NCBI GenBank assembly: GCA_023053545.1
Contig: JAKZAN010000007.1
Span: forward strand, 9,052,001 to 9,116,000
Reading direction: 5' to 3'
DNA length: 64,000 nt
Origin: Lepidurus packardi
Lineage: Eukaryota > Arthropoda > Branchiopoda > Notostraca > Triopsidae
Shown: piece by piece, positions 10,451 to 22,244 of the stretch
Layout: each line of letters starts with the position of its first letter
How positions within the stretch are numbered: position 1 is the first letter of the stretch
Position numbers and translations under genes: made by a program
Notes under the pieces: model-generated
Told to the model about the DNA's origin: nothing
Databases searched by the model: none
Seen by the model: only the letters and a program-made list of their open reading frames with translations

Positions 10451-13140
10451 AGTTGTAAGATTTCCAGCAAAGTAGGTCAGATCGAGGTTCCGCCACGTCA
10501 GTGTGACGTCAAAGAGTTGCTGCGAGATTTGATGCGTGTCGTTTGTCGCTTGTATTGACAGAAAACACGATGCGATCGACACGATGCGATTCCTCGACTG
10601 GAATGTCGACCGAAATTGTGTTCAGAACGACAAAACTGAATTTCACTTTTTCGTTTCCGTTTGCCTGTTGTTGAAGCTTGCTTGCTTGAAACCATCTTAA
10701 TACAACCTTTTGCTTTCGGATGTTTTGTTGGTTTGTTTTGCTCTTCCTTCCTGATCCCTCTTAGGGTTGACGGGTATAACGCCTGCTATAAGGGGTGTGC
10801 CCTTCAATTCTGTGTAGACTTAAAGGTGAATTGTCTGGCGCGTGTTAGCACGAACAGGCCCATACTTGGACTCGGGGACGAAAACCTTGGTTTTCATCTC
10901 GTCTGCTGCGTCTGATGAGTGTGTATGGAGGGACTTTGCATCTCCAATACTATATAAGCACATGCAGGCAGACCAGCTTATTTACCCCCCCAGTCCCCCA
11001 ACACGAAAAGCGGGACGATGAACCACATTGTCACCTTCGTCTTTGGCATTTAAGGGGCGTGTCTAACGGGTTCTTTGTGACGTCGAAGGACGGAAAAGGT
11101 GTTAAGCTGACGTCATTCTTGGCAACGTGTCTTGACGCTCAGAAGAAGCGACAGACAACCAGTATTGTTCCATAATTACTTTACATCTTTCAGGAACATG
11201 TGGGATCAATTATTTAGATAATTGTTTGGGAGAAAATTGTGCTGGAATTCTTCTTTTAATTCTGGGAGCATTCTATCCTGTGACTATTGATTCTAATTCG
11301 GCGCCGTTGCTGAGCCTTTGGTGACGTCAAGGGAGTGAACGATGTTTCTTTACTCACCCAGTTTGGAACCGAGCTAAAATTGGCGAGAGGAAAAAGGAGG
11401 AGGGAGGAGTGGAGGGCGGAAACTTGGGATGCCGGTACCTAAAAATAGATACGCCTTGTCTCTTAACCTACAGAGCACACAAGCCAGGAAAGGGGGTGGT
11501 AAGTTCTGCAGCATCCCCAGAGCAGGAAAACGGGAGTTTTCCGATATTACGTCAGAGACTGCTGGGATATTACCCTTCTTTTGCGAGTTACGATGGGCTG
11601 CAGTAGTTTTTGGGGTCAGCACACGATCTGCTACCTTGGCGGGAACATTTCATGCTTGAAAACTGCGTTCACGAATAACGCGATCTTTAAACCGCGAATA
11701 GTTCAACAATGAAACTGGTGGCCCTTGCACCGTATAAGGTGGTAAGATGCGGTCATATGCATCAACAAGCTGCTCTACACCTTCTGTAGGCAGTAATACA
11801 ATGTAAAGGAAGGGAATTGCTGCACGGTATTACAGCAGGATGGCTAGAACTGTCCGGAATGGAATTGAGGCGAAACACTGAGGTTTTCACTTGCTTTTTA
11901 GGAAACTGAAGGGCACTTGTTTTTACTGGGAAGAATAACTACTGCTTCACAAGTCGAATCACAAGTACGACGATGGAGGTTGTTTTGGGCAGCAATGGGT
12001 GTTGTTGGCAAGGAAAAGCCACGTTGTAATGTTTATGGTGTTCAAAGTGGTGAGAATCTGTTGATGTTTCTGTCCAGGTACGATGTGTACGATGCCCGAA
12101 GTTTGTCTGAGCACTCGTGTTGTGCTTCACGTTATAAAGGCGGTTTCTTGGTGCTGCCTTTACGATTGGCCGAAGGATCTTGCACACGTCACACAGCGGG
12201 ATTGACGTCATGAAAAGAGTCAGCGCAGGTTTGGCACGCGGCCTTGGCCAGGTGAAGGTTGGGATAGGAAGTTTGAAACGTTTAACGCTGGGCTCGGGCA
12301 TCATAACATGGCCAAAAATAGACATGGGAGAATTCAAACCTTCTATTTGCTATTTTGGACCGAGGGGGATTCCAGCTTCCTAGACCATACTTATACCGGC
12401 GAAACCAAAATGGCGGGCGAAACTTCTGGAAAACTTGGCCCTTCCTCGTTGGGAATTCCCAAGCGATCCATTGTATTAATACTTCCTCCCTCTCACGTGC
12501 CCTTCGGTACACGCTACGTTTAACACGAGAATGGAAAGTTTTGTGGTTGAAAAGCTACAAACGAATTCGATGACGCCTTCCGCTGTTCGTGGTTCTATTT
12601 TTTGACCAGCGAAGAAATACCGAACAGCACGAGGCACGTACATTTCATACATTTCTTCCAAGATTTCCGGCAGGATCAACGGAGATTTATTTTGAGATAC
12701 AAATGGCAGTATTTCATAGTAGAAGCTTTAGGTACGGAAAGGGTTGGCGTTCCTAATTATGTGTAGTTTTTTATCCAGTTTCTATGGGCTTTCCTCATAA
12801 ACCACTTCTTGAGTGTTATTTCCGTCCTCAAAGAGAAAATAGTGATTGCAGCTTAGCAACCTTTTAGTTCTGTCACATTAAACTTGGGCGCTTCTTCTTG
12901 TGGGTGTCTTTGATGAGAATGTTCCGGTGACAAGGATGACTTCCTATTGATCCACCCAGAAGAGCGTTGTAAATAGAGAAACAGATTTAGAGTCTCGGAC
13001 GTCAGTTGGGAACTCGTGATGTAAATATTCGTGACGTCACTGTATGTTATTTCGAACTCCAACGGGACTGAATAATACACTTCACTGCCAATAAAAAGCA
13101 TTCGCCTAATCAAACTACTTTCTGTTCTTATACTCTGCTT
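10451..13140. promoter_or_regulatory. TGACGTCA (CRE-like) site cluster upstream of EMC6
   Basis: Five perfect copies of the 8-bp palindrome TGACGTCA lie at 10504, 11108, 11322, 12203 and 13032, with near matches at 11077 (TGACGTCG) and 11548 (TTACGTCA). The stretch is richer in G/C than its surroundings and has many short frames on both strands, none recognisable. TGACGTCA is the consensus site for CREB/ATF bZIP factors. Regulation of EMC6 or of an unseen transcript is inference. Confidence 0.5.
10943..10960 (+). promoter_or_regulatory. Possible TATA-type core promoter
   Basis: A tatataag motif at 10951 is preceded by ccaat at 10944, in the spacing sometimes seen in TATA promoters. About 60 bp downstream an ATG opens only an 11-codon frame. 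No gene is seen to follow, so the call is weak. Confidence 0.2.
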
Positions 13141-13462
13141 TTTCTTCTTCTTCTTTAGTTGTTATCTTTTGAGTTCCAAACATTCCTCTGAAGTTGTTCC
13201 TATACAATCCGAATTGTCTGGTTCCCAGAATGGATCAAGTTTAATAGTTTAACTAGCTTTCCATAAACAAATTGGACAAATTATTAGCTTATTAGGCTTA
13301 AGTTACTCTACGAGATAATTCGATTCTCGACAAGAATAACCATTCAAAAAGCGCGCTTTACCATCTTTCGTCTAAATTCCCCTAGGTTGCAGCACCTGTC
13401 AAGCGGTTGTCTGTTATTGGAAGCTTTTGTTGTGGATGAAAATAAATAGTTGTGAATAAAAA

Positions 13463-14171
13463 ATGGCTAGTCGAACAAGAACTAAAGTGGTTGAGAAATC
13501 TTCTGGCGGTAACGATCCCACTTTTGTTTTGTTTTCCAGTTAATTTGTTTTATTTTAAGCGTGCCACGCTTAGCGTGGACCATTTTCATTGTTGGCGCGA
13601 GCCTTGTGCTTTAAATCTCCAACCAATTTTCAGTGTTGAGAAGACTGGTTTTATTAACAATTTCTTATAATATCTTGAACGCTTATTGCAACTCATTCTT
13701 GAATCTTTTTGCAGAATTAGTTGCATACAGTGAAGCCTCAATTAGAAACAATGCAGTCGTCGTTGAATATTGCCGAAATTCCATGGCAGCTTTGGGAGGA
13801 GCCACAGCTGGCATTCTAGGCCTAACGAGTTTGCAGGGATTTGCATTTTATCTCTTTTCCGTAGTTGCTGTTTGGGTATGTTTCCTTAATTTTATTTATA
13901 CCTTAAAAATCATTAAGTAAAATTAATGACGCAGTTGCTGCTCCTCTTGAAGGCAGGTCCTCAGTGGCAGAAATATTTCACGTCAAGGAAATCTTTGCTA
14001 ACGAGCAGCATAACAGGCGGGCTTATAACCTACGTTTTATTTTGGACGTATCCTTTTACAAATTTGGGAATTTTAAAAATTTTAATAAGTATTCATTTGA
14101 CAAATTTAGTCATTTAGATTCCTTAACTCCGTTCCTTCAGATTCCTCTACGGTATGGTCCACGTGTATTAA
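13463..14171 (+). CDS. EMC6: ER membrane protein complex subunit 6
   Basis: Exons: 13463..13508, 13715..13875, 13935..14047, 14141..14171, giving 116 aa (human protein 110). All junctions are GT-AG and phases join. EMC6 is a small multi-pass subunit of the ER membrane complex, which inserts transmembrane segments into the ER membrane. The sequence shows the family hallmarks: [20 protein letters not shown], then [15 protein letters not shown] leading into the first membrane segments, [13 protein letters not shown] in the loop, and the C-terminus [20 protein letters not shown], nearly identical to the vertebrate end. The start was chosen because exon 1 ([15 protein letters not shown]) joins in phase to exon 2. 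The N-terminal 15 residues are not conserved. Confidence 0.96.
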
Positions 14172-14323
14172 CCCGGAGATTTGATTTGATGAGAATACAA
14201 TGCATGTACCATGTACCAGTCAAAAATTGTGTTGTTCCAAACATGGCCAGAACATTAACATAACAAAACACAAGATAGATAGATATACAACTGTAGAAAA
14301 TGAATTTGTCCTATAGTCGCCAT

Positions 14324-14329
14324 AATAAA
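14324..14329 (+). terminator. Probable EMC6 polyadenylation signal
   Basis: An AATAAA hexamer lies 153 bp after the EMC6 stop codon. Confidence 0.55.
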
Positions 14330-14354
14330 AATGAATCTAAATTCAGCCACGTTC

Positions 14355-14642
14355 TAAACATGCACGATTATAAACAATCATAGATTGTCTTACATGTATA
14401 AACAATCATAGTTTGTCTGAAGAATGTTAAAACATGCACGATTATAAACAATCATAGATTGTCTTACATTTATAAACAATCATAGATTGTCAATCATAGT
14501 TTGTCTGAAGAATGTTAAAACATGCACGATTATAAACAATCATAGATTGTCTTACATTTATAAACAATCATAGTTTGTCTGAAGAATGTTAAAACATGCA
14601 CGATTATAAACAATCATAGATTGTTAGTATGAAGAATGTTAA
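14355..14642. repeat. Tandem repeat built on ataaacaatcatagattgt
   Basis: Three to four compound units contain aaacatgcacgattataaac, acaatcatagattgt (itself an inverted repeat around ata) and gtctgaagaatgtta. Copies vary by internal deletion. Confidence 0.85.
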
Positions 14643-15889
14643 TCTAAATAACGGCAGACAGTGAATCCAAATTGTAAATGCGAATCAAGCTATCTAGAAT
14701 CCAGTGAAACGCACGGCGAGGTTAATGAAGTGCATGCGTTTGAATCTCTATTCATATGACATTCATATTCATATTCCCTTTTCAAAAAGGCATACGTCGC
14801 CCACAGCTAAACACGTATGCCACTATACAACCATGGTGAACCCATCCGTAATCACTGACAAGAGTCAGTCCATCATAGAACATTTGTTTTTTTCATCTTC
14901 CGACGTGAGCACGAACAGCTCAAAGAAACCGTTTCTAACTCATTCAGCAAAAGGCCCGAAAAGCTCATAACAAGTTCATCTCCTGGACCATGGGAGTATG
15001 CTTGGAACTCGTAACTTCCCAAACACAACTCTAAAAAAGGAAGTTTCTCATAACAAAATCTGCCTGCCGTCGCTTGATGGTAGCCAGCTGGTTTCATTGA
15101 AGTCTATATTTATGTGTTCCATAAGAGTTACAGGATTTTTTCCACGCCACGTTCTTCTAGAGTCCAATTTAATTGCCCAGGACTTCTTTCAAGATATACA
15201 TGTCTTTCCGAGCGTTCAGAACGATAACTTTAGTGGATCTCTCCACTAAAGTTGTCGTTAACTTTAGTGGATCGAACCACTAAAGTTGTCGTTGAATCTT
15301 TAGTGGATCTCTCCACTAAAGTTGTCGTTAACTCTTTAGCTGAGGTTGAATTGGAGTTCAAATCTGAAACGTTTGGAAACACGGTAATGAGACTTGTCAA
15401 AGGTTGGGAAAAGGTTGGGTTCGTGTCAGTGACACTTTGGGATAGATTTACGGGCCAAAAGTAGGGAGTGGAGCCAAATTGGCATCCGAAATCGCGTAAA
15501 TGTCGCGTCTTGTTCGCTTCACGTTTTCACGCTACTGCTCTCCATCCCAAGTCGGGTCGCGATTTGGAAGCATCCTAAAGAGAGAAGCTGAGGGTGGGCA
15601 ATCTTTTCTCTGCATGATGAGCTGAACTGCTCAACTCCCAACTGCAGAGCATTCAGTAGAGTTTCGACTGCCTTCTCATTCGTCTGCTGCCGGCCTTTGA
15701 GACGCAAATTACCGAAGCTCGAACCACGTTCTCCATTTCTTTTTCCAAGTCCCATAGAAATCCTCTCCGGTTCACTATTGCTGCGCCATTTGAAACCATG
15801 CTGGTCTAAACCTCTCAAGTGTCATCGAGCCAGAGTTCAGAAGTAGTGCGAAAGTTTTGATCTAATTTGAATACTTTTCCGCGGGGACA
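14643..15889. other. Intergenic between EMC6 and the FAS1-domain gene
   Basis: No gene recognised. Short open frames exist on both strands but match nothing I know and have no sensible splice structure. The stretch includes three tandem hairpins (separate entry). The promoter and 5' UTR of the FAS1-domain gene should lie near its right end; I see no TATA box. Confidence 0.6.
15226..15323. repeat. Three tandem hairpins with the same 9-12 bp stem
   Basis: The stem ctttagtgga/tccactaaag occurs three times head to tail: 15228-15251 (loop tctc), about 15260-15287 (loop atcgaa, 9-bp core extended by flanking bases) and 15298-15321 (loop tctc). The hairpins are separated by gttgtcgtt-like linkers. 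In the first, the stem extends to about 17 bp with one mismatch. Confidence 0.9.
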
Positions 15890-18800
15890 ATGCGTGCCTT
15901 GAGCATCGGGGCGTTGGTGGTAGTGGTTTGCATGGTTGGTGTGGCGGAAAGTAAACGTATTCCACCGTGGCATATCCGCGTTGCTCGCGAGCAAGGGTAA
16001 GTTGGTTTGGCTATTGACTTTTTCGAATGAATGACTCAGGCGGAGGGCAAAAAAAGTGGCGAAGAGGCATTCGCGAAGGTTAACTACCGTGTTGGAGGCT
16101 GTAATACGTCGGACAGTAGTGGTTAGCGTCTCCTTAGAAGGTAATGCCCAGTTGCAACGTACACGTAGTATATTTTGTCGGCTTCACCTTCTAGGGATTG
16201 CATGACTCAAGTGAAAACGCCCTGGTGCCAACACGTGGCATTGAGGTGGTGCACCCGCATTGTTCCTCTGCCCCCTTTTGGAGAGACTGAAAGCTTTTAG
16301 CCAGGCAAAGCTGTTGGTTACCACCTTGGCAAGAGGCAATCCCAATTTTGATCTCTCCCAGAAGGCCGTGTTAATCCCAAACAAGAGAGAAGAACGCAAC
16401 CGACGAGTGATTTGTTCGCCGTTTGTCAGCCTTCCGTACATGGTCAGCTTGCCGGGTTGTATGAGTAATAGGTTCTTGCCTCTAGAGGAGTTGCAATGAG
16501 TGGTTCAAGTAAAAAAAAAACGGCTGCAGAGGTTGAAAAAGTATATTTTAAGAGCTTGTTGTTGGCACCGGGTTAGGTTTCCAGTCGTAAGTCACTTGGC
16601 TCGGCGACAAATGGAGCTCATCAACGTGTCGAAAGGAAGGCCCATCCCCTAAGCCTTTAAACTGTTTTCATAGTAATCAATCCGTGCTCTGCTCGAGAGG
16701 CTAGGGCAGTAGCGAAATCGTGAGGTTGTAGAGAAAAAGTGGCGGCTGTCACTGTCTAATTTGGTGTGTGAGGGGGAGTAGGAAGTAAGGCGTGGAGAAT
16801 CGTTGTTATTCCAATTACGAGGTGGAGGAAACCTTAACGAAGCATTTCAGGGAGGCTTTGAGACGGAGAGGAAGTGTTTGGAAAAGCTTTGCAGGGAAGA
16901 TCAAGGGCCCACTTGTTGTGGGGAAGTGTTGCTCTTGTGAGATCATCTGGGCTTGTCGTTAGAGGGACGAGTGCCATTTCCATCAAGGCAAAAGCGGAGA
17001 GCTCAACCAACGTCTGCTTTCCCATGTACTCCTAACTGGACTTGAACCTCGAAAAGTTAGTTAGGAAGCTGTTACAGATAATTACCCACCATAAAAGGCG
17101 AGCGTGAATTATGCGAGCGCTTTTGTTTATTAAGTTAGGTAATTCATTCTTGTCCATGTCAGTTTTTCGGGAACGGTCTGATGGTGGCATGTCATACAAC
17201 ATGAATTCATTGTTGGACTTTCATTCTTGTAAATGTCCTTTCAAACTTTATTTCGTTTTTCAACCTTTCTCCGCTATTCTTCTAAATTCTTCCACTTTTA
17301 TTCCTTGCTAAAGTTTCAGGGTTGTTTAGCTGGTTGGTAGCTTTTGTTTACGTTTCGTTAATTCAGTTGGTAGCTTTTGTTTACGTTTCGTTAATTCAGT
17401 TGGTAGCTTTTGTTTACGTTTCGTTAATTCAGTTGGTAGCTTTTTGTTTACGTTTCGTTAATTCAGTGTTGACTTGCAATTTCTTCCAGGCCAAATGCGT
17501 GTGTGGTAGAAGAAGTTCCTGGGACCAGTTGGAAGTTATGGACCGAGTGCAAGTATTGGATGAATCGGAAAGTCTGTGGCCAAAAATCGTAATTCTGAAA
17601 AATTTTTTTAAAAAAATATGTTTTAATTCCATGAATTTCTTAGCATTATTCGGTATGAATGTTGCGATGGATTCCAACGCGTTCCAGGTCAAGAAGGGTG
17701 TGCTGGAGGTGAATTATTTGGAAACTTAAGACAGTTTGATTTTTTTTTTAGATTATTTGGAAACTTAGACAGTTTGGGTTCTTTATGGAAATATATAAAT
17801 ATTTTTTTTTAGTCAAACCACTAAAGAATATCTTGGACACGGCGCGGGATTTGGGAGCCACGGATTTCGTTCGTTACGTCGAGGAATCTGGATTGCAGAA
17901 AGATTGGGCTCGTGAAGGGGCCTTTACGCTATTTGCCCCGACAAACGAAGCCTTTCAAGTAATTCCTAGAAACTGGGATTGGTCTTAATGAGACATTTCG
18001 CTTAAGCCATATTATCTTTCACACAGGGTGCGCGACGCGAACTACGGGGTCGCTTGGATTCATACCGCGGGAATATTGAGAACCCCATCTTGCGGTATCA
18101 TGTTTCGGATCGCAAGTTTACTTCGGACATCTTCCAACCGGATATGCTGCTTAACACTCTGCACAACGGCAACCGTTTGAGAGTGAACAAGTATTCCAAT
18201 GGAGTAGGTTCAGTTTCCTCTTTTTGTTTTTCTTCTGTTCCATTTCGGCTGCAATTAACGGAGCAACTAATGAAACATGATTGAAAACTCTTGCAGCTCA
18301 TTACAGTCAATTGCCTCTCTGTCATTCGCCGGGACCAAGAAGCGACTAATGGCGTCGTTCATCTAATTGACGGAATCTTGGACCCTTCAGCTTTAGTTAA
18401 CCGAGATGTGGCGGAGATTATTGCTGCTGTACGTAAATTTTTCTGGCTTAATTTGTTTCCAGGGAACTGTTTAAGGCTCACTTAGTTGTTCCCAAGAATA
18501 TTTTTCTATCAGCCTATTCAACCAATCTTAGTAATTACTCCCGTGGGAAGTTCCCACATGTTCTTTTTGTCTTTATATGACATCATCTATATTTATAGAT
18601 ATAGATCCAACTGTTCCGCGAATTATACGAACACCAAGAAACCCTCTGAAGCCCAATTTTTATCCAACTAACGTTTGGCAAACTATCCAAACGTCGGTTC
18701 AAAGCTGAAATTCTTAGAAGTACTGACAAAATCCAGCTAAACTTTCGGATACATTTTCAGAACACAACTTTTTTATGATATCCTATTCGTAACTGGTTTA

Positions 18801-21800
18801 AAAAGCATTTTGGATTTCGTATGTGTGAATTAAAGGAGTTTGCATTGCTCTTTATCAAAGAATAATGAAAATGGTTATTTTTCAAGGGACAGTCGTTCTT
18901 TTTTCAAAGTAAACATGTGTAAACTTATCAATCAACTTAATAAGTTACAAAATTATCCCAACTTTCTTACTTTTTCTAACTTTATTACCAACAAAATTAC
19001 TTTTAGTGTGTTTAGTGCGCAGTTTCAAATCCTTTCGAATAAAATCGATTTACAATCGATTTTACAATCGATTTCTATAATCTATAACTTTATTTTAGAT
19101 AACTAGTTTATTCCGGCTTAGTGTAAATTATAATAATACTTATATTATAGTAATAGGCCTCATAAATACATTTTAAATTGGTTTTAGAAACTAGTGATGA
19201 CGTCACGTTTAAAACAAACGCAACCTGGAAAAAAAAACAAAAAACTGATCAAATATATTTTCCCTTGTCTATTTAGGACGGTCGTTTCTCTGTTTTTAGC
19301 AAAGCGATGGAAGAATCGGCCTTCTTCAACAAACTAAGGTCTCTACCAAGTACGGCTTACACTATCTTAGCCCCCTCTGATGAAGCCTTCCAAAAGATGC
19401 CGGCTTCGCGCCGGGAAGCCATTTTGAGCGACAAAGAAGCACGCTTAGGTACACAAGAACATGACAAAAATCTCTTCTCCCACTTTTGGCGTATGGGCTG
19501 AATATGGTATAATGTAATTGGATTTCTCTTCTAGCTCTGCTCCAAAACCACGTTCTTCAACATCCGTTGTGCACTCCAGCCATAATTGACGAGCATAATA
19601 TGCGAACCATGACTGGAAACCGCCTTCGTTTGGAATGCGACCGTCAGGGGGTCACGGTCGAAGGTTCTCGTATGCGCAATGATTTCGTTCTGGGAAATAA
19701 TGGTATCGTCCATTTACTCGATGATGTTATCCTGCCCAATCGAGGTAACGACAGTAGCCTCTTTTTTTAATCTCAGTTTCTTGTTCCGGAAAAGATACCT
19801 TTGTCTTTAATTAAAGTCTAATTTTAGCTAAGAACTTGCTGGAATTAGCCCAATCGGAAAAGCTGTACACTTTCTTGGAATTGGTCAAAATTGGAGGATT
19901 GGAAGAAGCTTTCGCAAAGTATGGGGAATATTCCATCTTTGCTCCCTCCGAAGCCGCGTTTTACTGTAAATCCACCCGTTTCATTTTCGTTCATGCAAAC
20001 CATTTATCCTTAATCTTGATGTTTTTCGAATGATGTGTTCCTAGCGTTGCCGTCAGCAACCTTGCTTGATATTAAATCCACCCCTGCCAAGGCTCAGGCT
20101 TGTATCTTGTATCATGCCACTCAAGGGAGAATACTGACCAACAAAATTAAAGATAACGAGGTATTTCATTAATCTTAATTTTCTCTTAAGTTTTGGAACT
20201 TTTCTGGGGAAAGGATAATTTATCCAAATTTTGTTCTTTTTTTTTGGCTGTAGGTTATGATGTCTTTGGATGAAGAAAACCCGCTCCGTTTGTCGGTTTA
20301 CCGCAAAGCGGTGGGCGTGGAGAACGCAGTCATTGAGAAAGCGGATTTGGAAGGTCAGAATGGCGTTTTGCATACCATCAGCCGCGTCTTACAACCAGCC
20401 AACATCTCCGCCGGCGATTTACTACGCCGAGAAGGAAACTTCACGTAAAAGATGGATTAGCTTCCGAGCGAGACGGTTGCTGTAATTTATTAACGTGGGA
20501 TTTTCTTGTGCAGGACTTTTTTGCGTGCCATGGAGTCGGTGTTGCAAACAGGAGAAGACGCACTTGACCTCTCGTCCCGAGGAGGATCGTTAACCTTTTT
20601 CGTTCCCACGGACGCTTCTTTTGAGACCTTGGGCAAAAGTGCCATCGACCGATTCTTGAAAAACCAAACTTTGCTAAGAAAGGTAATGCTTTGAACTGCT
20701 TACATACAAGTAATGATTCATAACTTGTAACTTGTAATTCATAACTATAACTAAATCGTTACTTATTAATGGATCTATAATGATCTATAATGCATGTGAA
20801 CTGTTATTGTCTAATCTTGGTCCAAGATTAGACAATAAGAGAACGGATGTATGTGTATTTCTTAGAAGGTAAACAAAACCAAGAACGTAAACAAAGATAT
20901 TTTACAATCAAAGAGAAGTTGCACCCAGTAGATTCTAGCGCTTTTTTTCTTGTAATTGTTGATTCATTATGTAAGTCGTAATTGTGTAATTCATTGATAA
21001 TTTTAGTATTTTACAACTGAAATGAATCGTGTGTTTGTGACCGTAATTTCGGATACCCTGAGGCGCCGAAGCCTCTTCATCGCACCCATAGGCTAAAGTC
21101 AACCAACGTATATTGCCTTTAAACTTCCTTTAAACTGCCTTAGGTTAATTGCTCTATTTCAATGATTAAGGTATAGAATTAATGTTTTAAGTTTAGTATT
21201 TTAATGTAATAATAGCTTGTAATGCAATTTGCAACTTACCAAAAATTACAAAATGGCTCATCGACCGATTCTTGAAAAACCAAACTTTGCTAAGAAAGGT
21301 AATACTTTGAACTTCTTACAAACAAGTAATGATTCATAACTTGTAACTATAACTAAATCGTTACTTATTAACGGATCTATAATGATCTATAATGCATGTG
21401 AACCAAACTTAGACAATAACAGAACGTAAGCAAACAAAACGTAAACAAAACCAAGAACATAAACAAAGATATTTTACAATCAAAGAGAAGTTGCACCAAG
21501 TAGATTCTAGCGCTTTTTTTCTTGTAATTGTTGATTCATTATGTAAGTCGTATTGTGTAATTCATTGATAATTTGAGTATTTTACAACTGAAATGAATCA
21601 TGTGTTTGTGACCGTAATTCCGAACCCCCCGAGGCGCCGAAGCCTCTTCATCGCACCCATAGGCTAAAGTCAGCCAACGTAGATTGCCTTTAAACTTCCT
21701 TTAAACTTTCTTTACACTGCCTTAGGTTAATTGCTCTATTTCAATAATTAAAGTATAGAATTAATGTTGTAAGTTTAGCATTTTAATGTCAATAATAGCT

Positions 21801-22244
21801 TGTAATGCAATTTGCAACTTACCACACATTACAAAATGGCTTAGATAAATGTGTTTTTAGATAGGAATGTATCTAGTAATTACCGAAGTTGAATATCCGG
21901 TTTTGTCTTCCATAAAAGGTGGTAGGTAACCATGTGGTTCATGGCTTATTCAATGCCGAGTCGTATAAACCTGGTTGGACTTACGAAACCCAATCTATGC
22001 ATAGCAAACTCTCCATTACGCGCTCCAAAGATGGAATCGTCAAGGTAATTTTTTTTTTTTTTTTTTTTTTTTTAGAGGTTACATTTACCCTTGTCTAATA
22101 TAATAACACATCTACAATCTCGTTCAACAGGTTAACAATGCCACGGTAATACGTAGCGACCTGATGAACTCGAATGGTATCATCCATATGATCAACAAAG
22201 TGTTGATGCCCCTTAACGAAGAGCATGTCGACCAAGGTCATTAA
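15890..22244 (+). CDS. Secreted four-FAS1-domain adhesion protein (TGFBI/periostin/midline fasciclin family)
   Basis: Exons: 15890..15996, 17490..17588, 17644..17708, 17813..17958, 18027..18203, 18297..18428, 19277..19448, 19535..19744, 19828..19965, 20045..20160, 20254..20444, 20514..20682, 21919..22044, 22131..22244; 653 aa (human TGFBI 683). A signal peptide (MRALSIGALVVVVCMVGVAE) leads into an EMI/CROPT-like cysteine module at about 36-90 (NACVVEEVPG, WTECKYWMNRKVCG, YECCDGFQRVPG). Four FAS1 domains follow at about 91-235, 243-370, 371-508 and 510-650. They show the H1 and H2 motifs: FTLFAPTNEAF, TNGVVHLIDGIL, YTILAPSDEAF, NGIVHLLDDVILP, YSIFAPSEAAF, NGVLHTISRVL, LTFFVPTDASF and NGIIHMINKVL. 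Such proteins bind integrins and matrix outside the cell. It ends soon after the last FAS1 domain, with no membrane anchor seen. Intron 12 contains a tandem duplicate of the end of exon 12. Confidence 0.95.
17334..17466. repeat. 33-bp tandem repeat, four copies, in FAS1-gene intron 1
   Basis: The unit opens ttggtagcttttgtttacg and ends ttcgttaattcag. Copies start at 17334, 17367, 17400 and 17433, and the last has one extra T. The repeat stops about 24 bp before the exon 2 acceptor. Confidence 0.95.
20643..21842. repeat. About 616-bp tandem duplication covering the end of exon 12 and its intron
   Basis: Copy 1 runs 20643-21258 and copy 2 from 21259 to about 21842. Each begins with the last 40 nt of FAS1-gene exon 12 (catcgaccgattcttgaaaa...) followed by a donor (aaaggtaatg in copy 1, aaaggtaata in copy 2). 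Copy 2 therefore places an exon remnant with an intact GT donor inside the intron. Confidence 0.92.

Noticed and set aside
10915..12340. Several 60-130 codon frames on both strands between TTC17 and EMC6
   Set aside because: Overlapping in many frames, without similarity or consistent splice sites. More likely non-coding G/C-richer DNA.
15252..15464. 70-codon frame with repeated TKVVV
   Set aside because: It begins inside the tandem hairpins and translates their repeats.
17322..17729. 135-codon open frame with repeated LVAFVYVSLIQ
   Set aside because: It translates the 33-bp tandem repeat and then runs into FAS1-gene exon 2 in the wrong frame; it is a by-product of the repeat.
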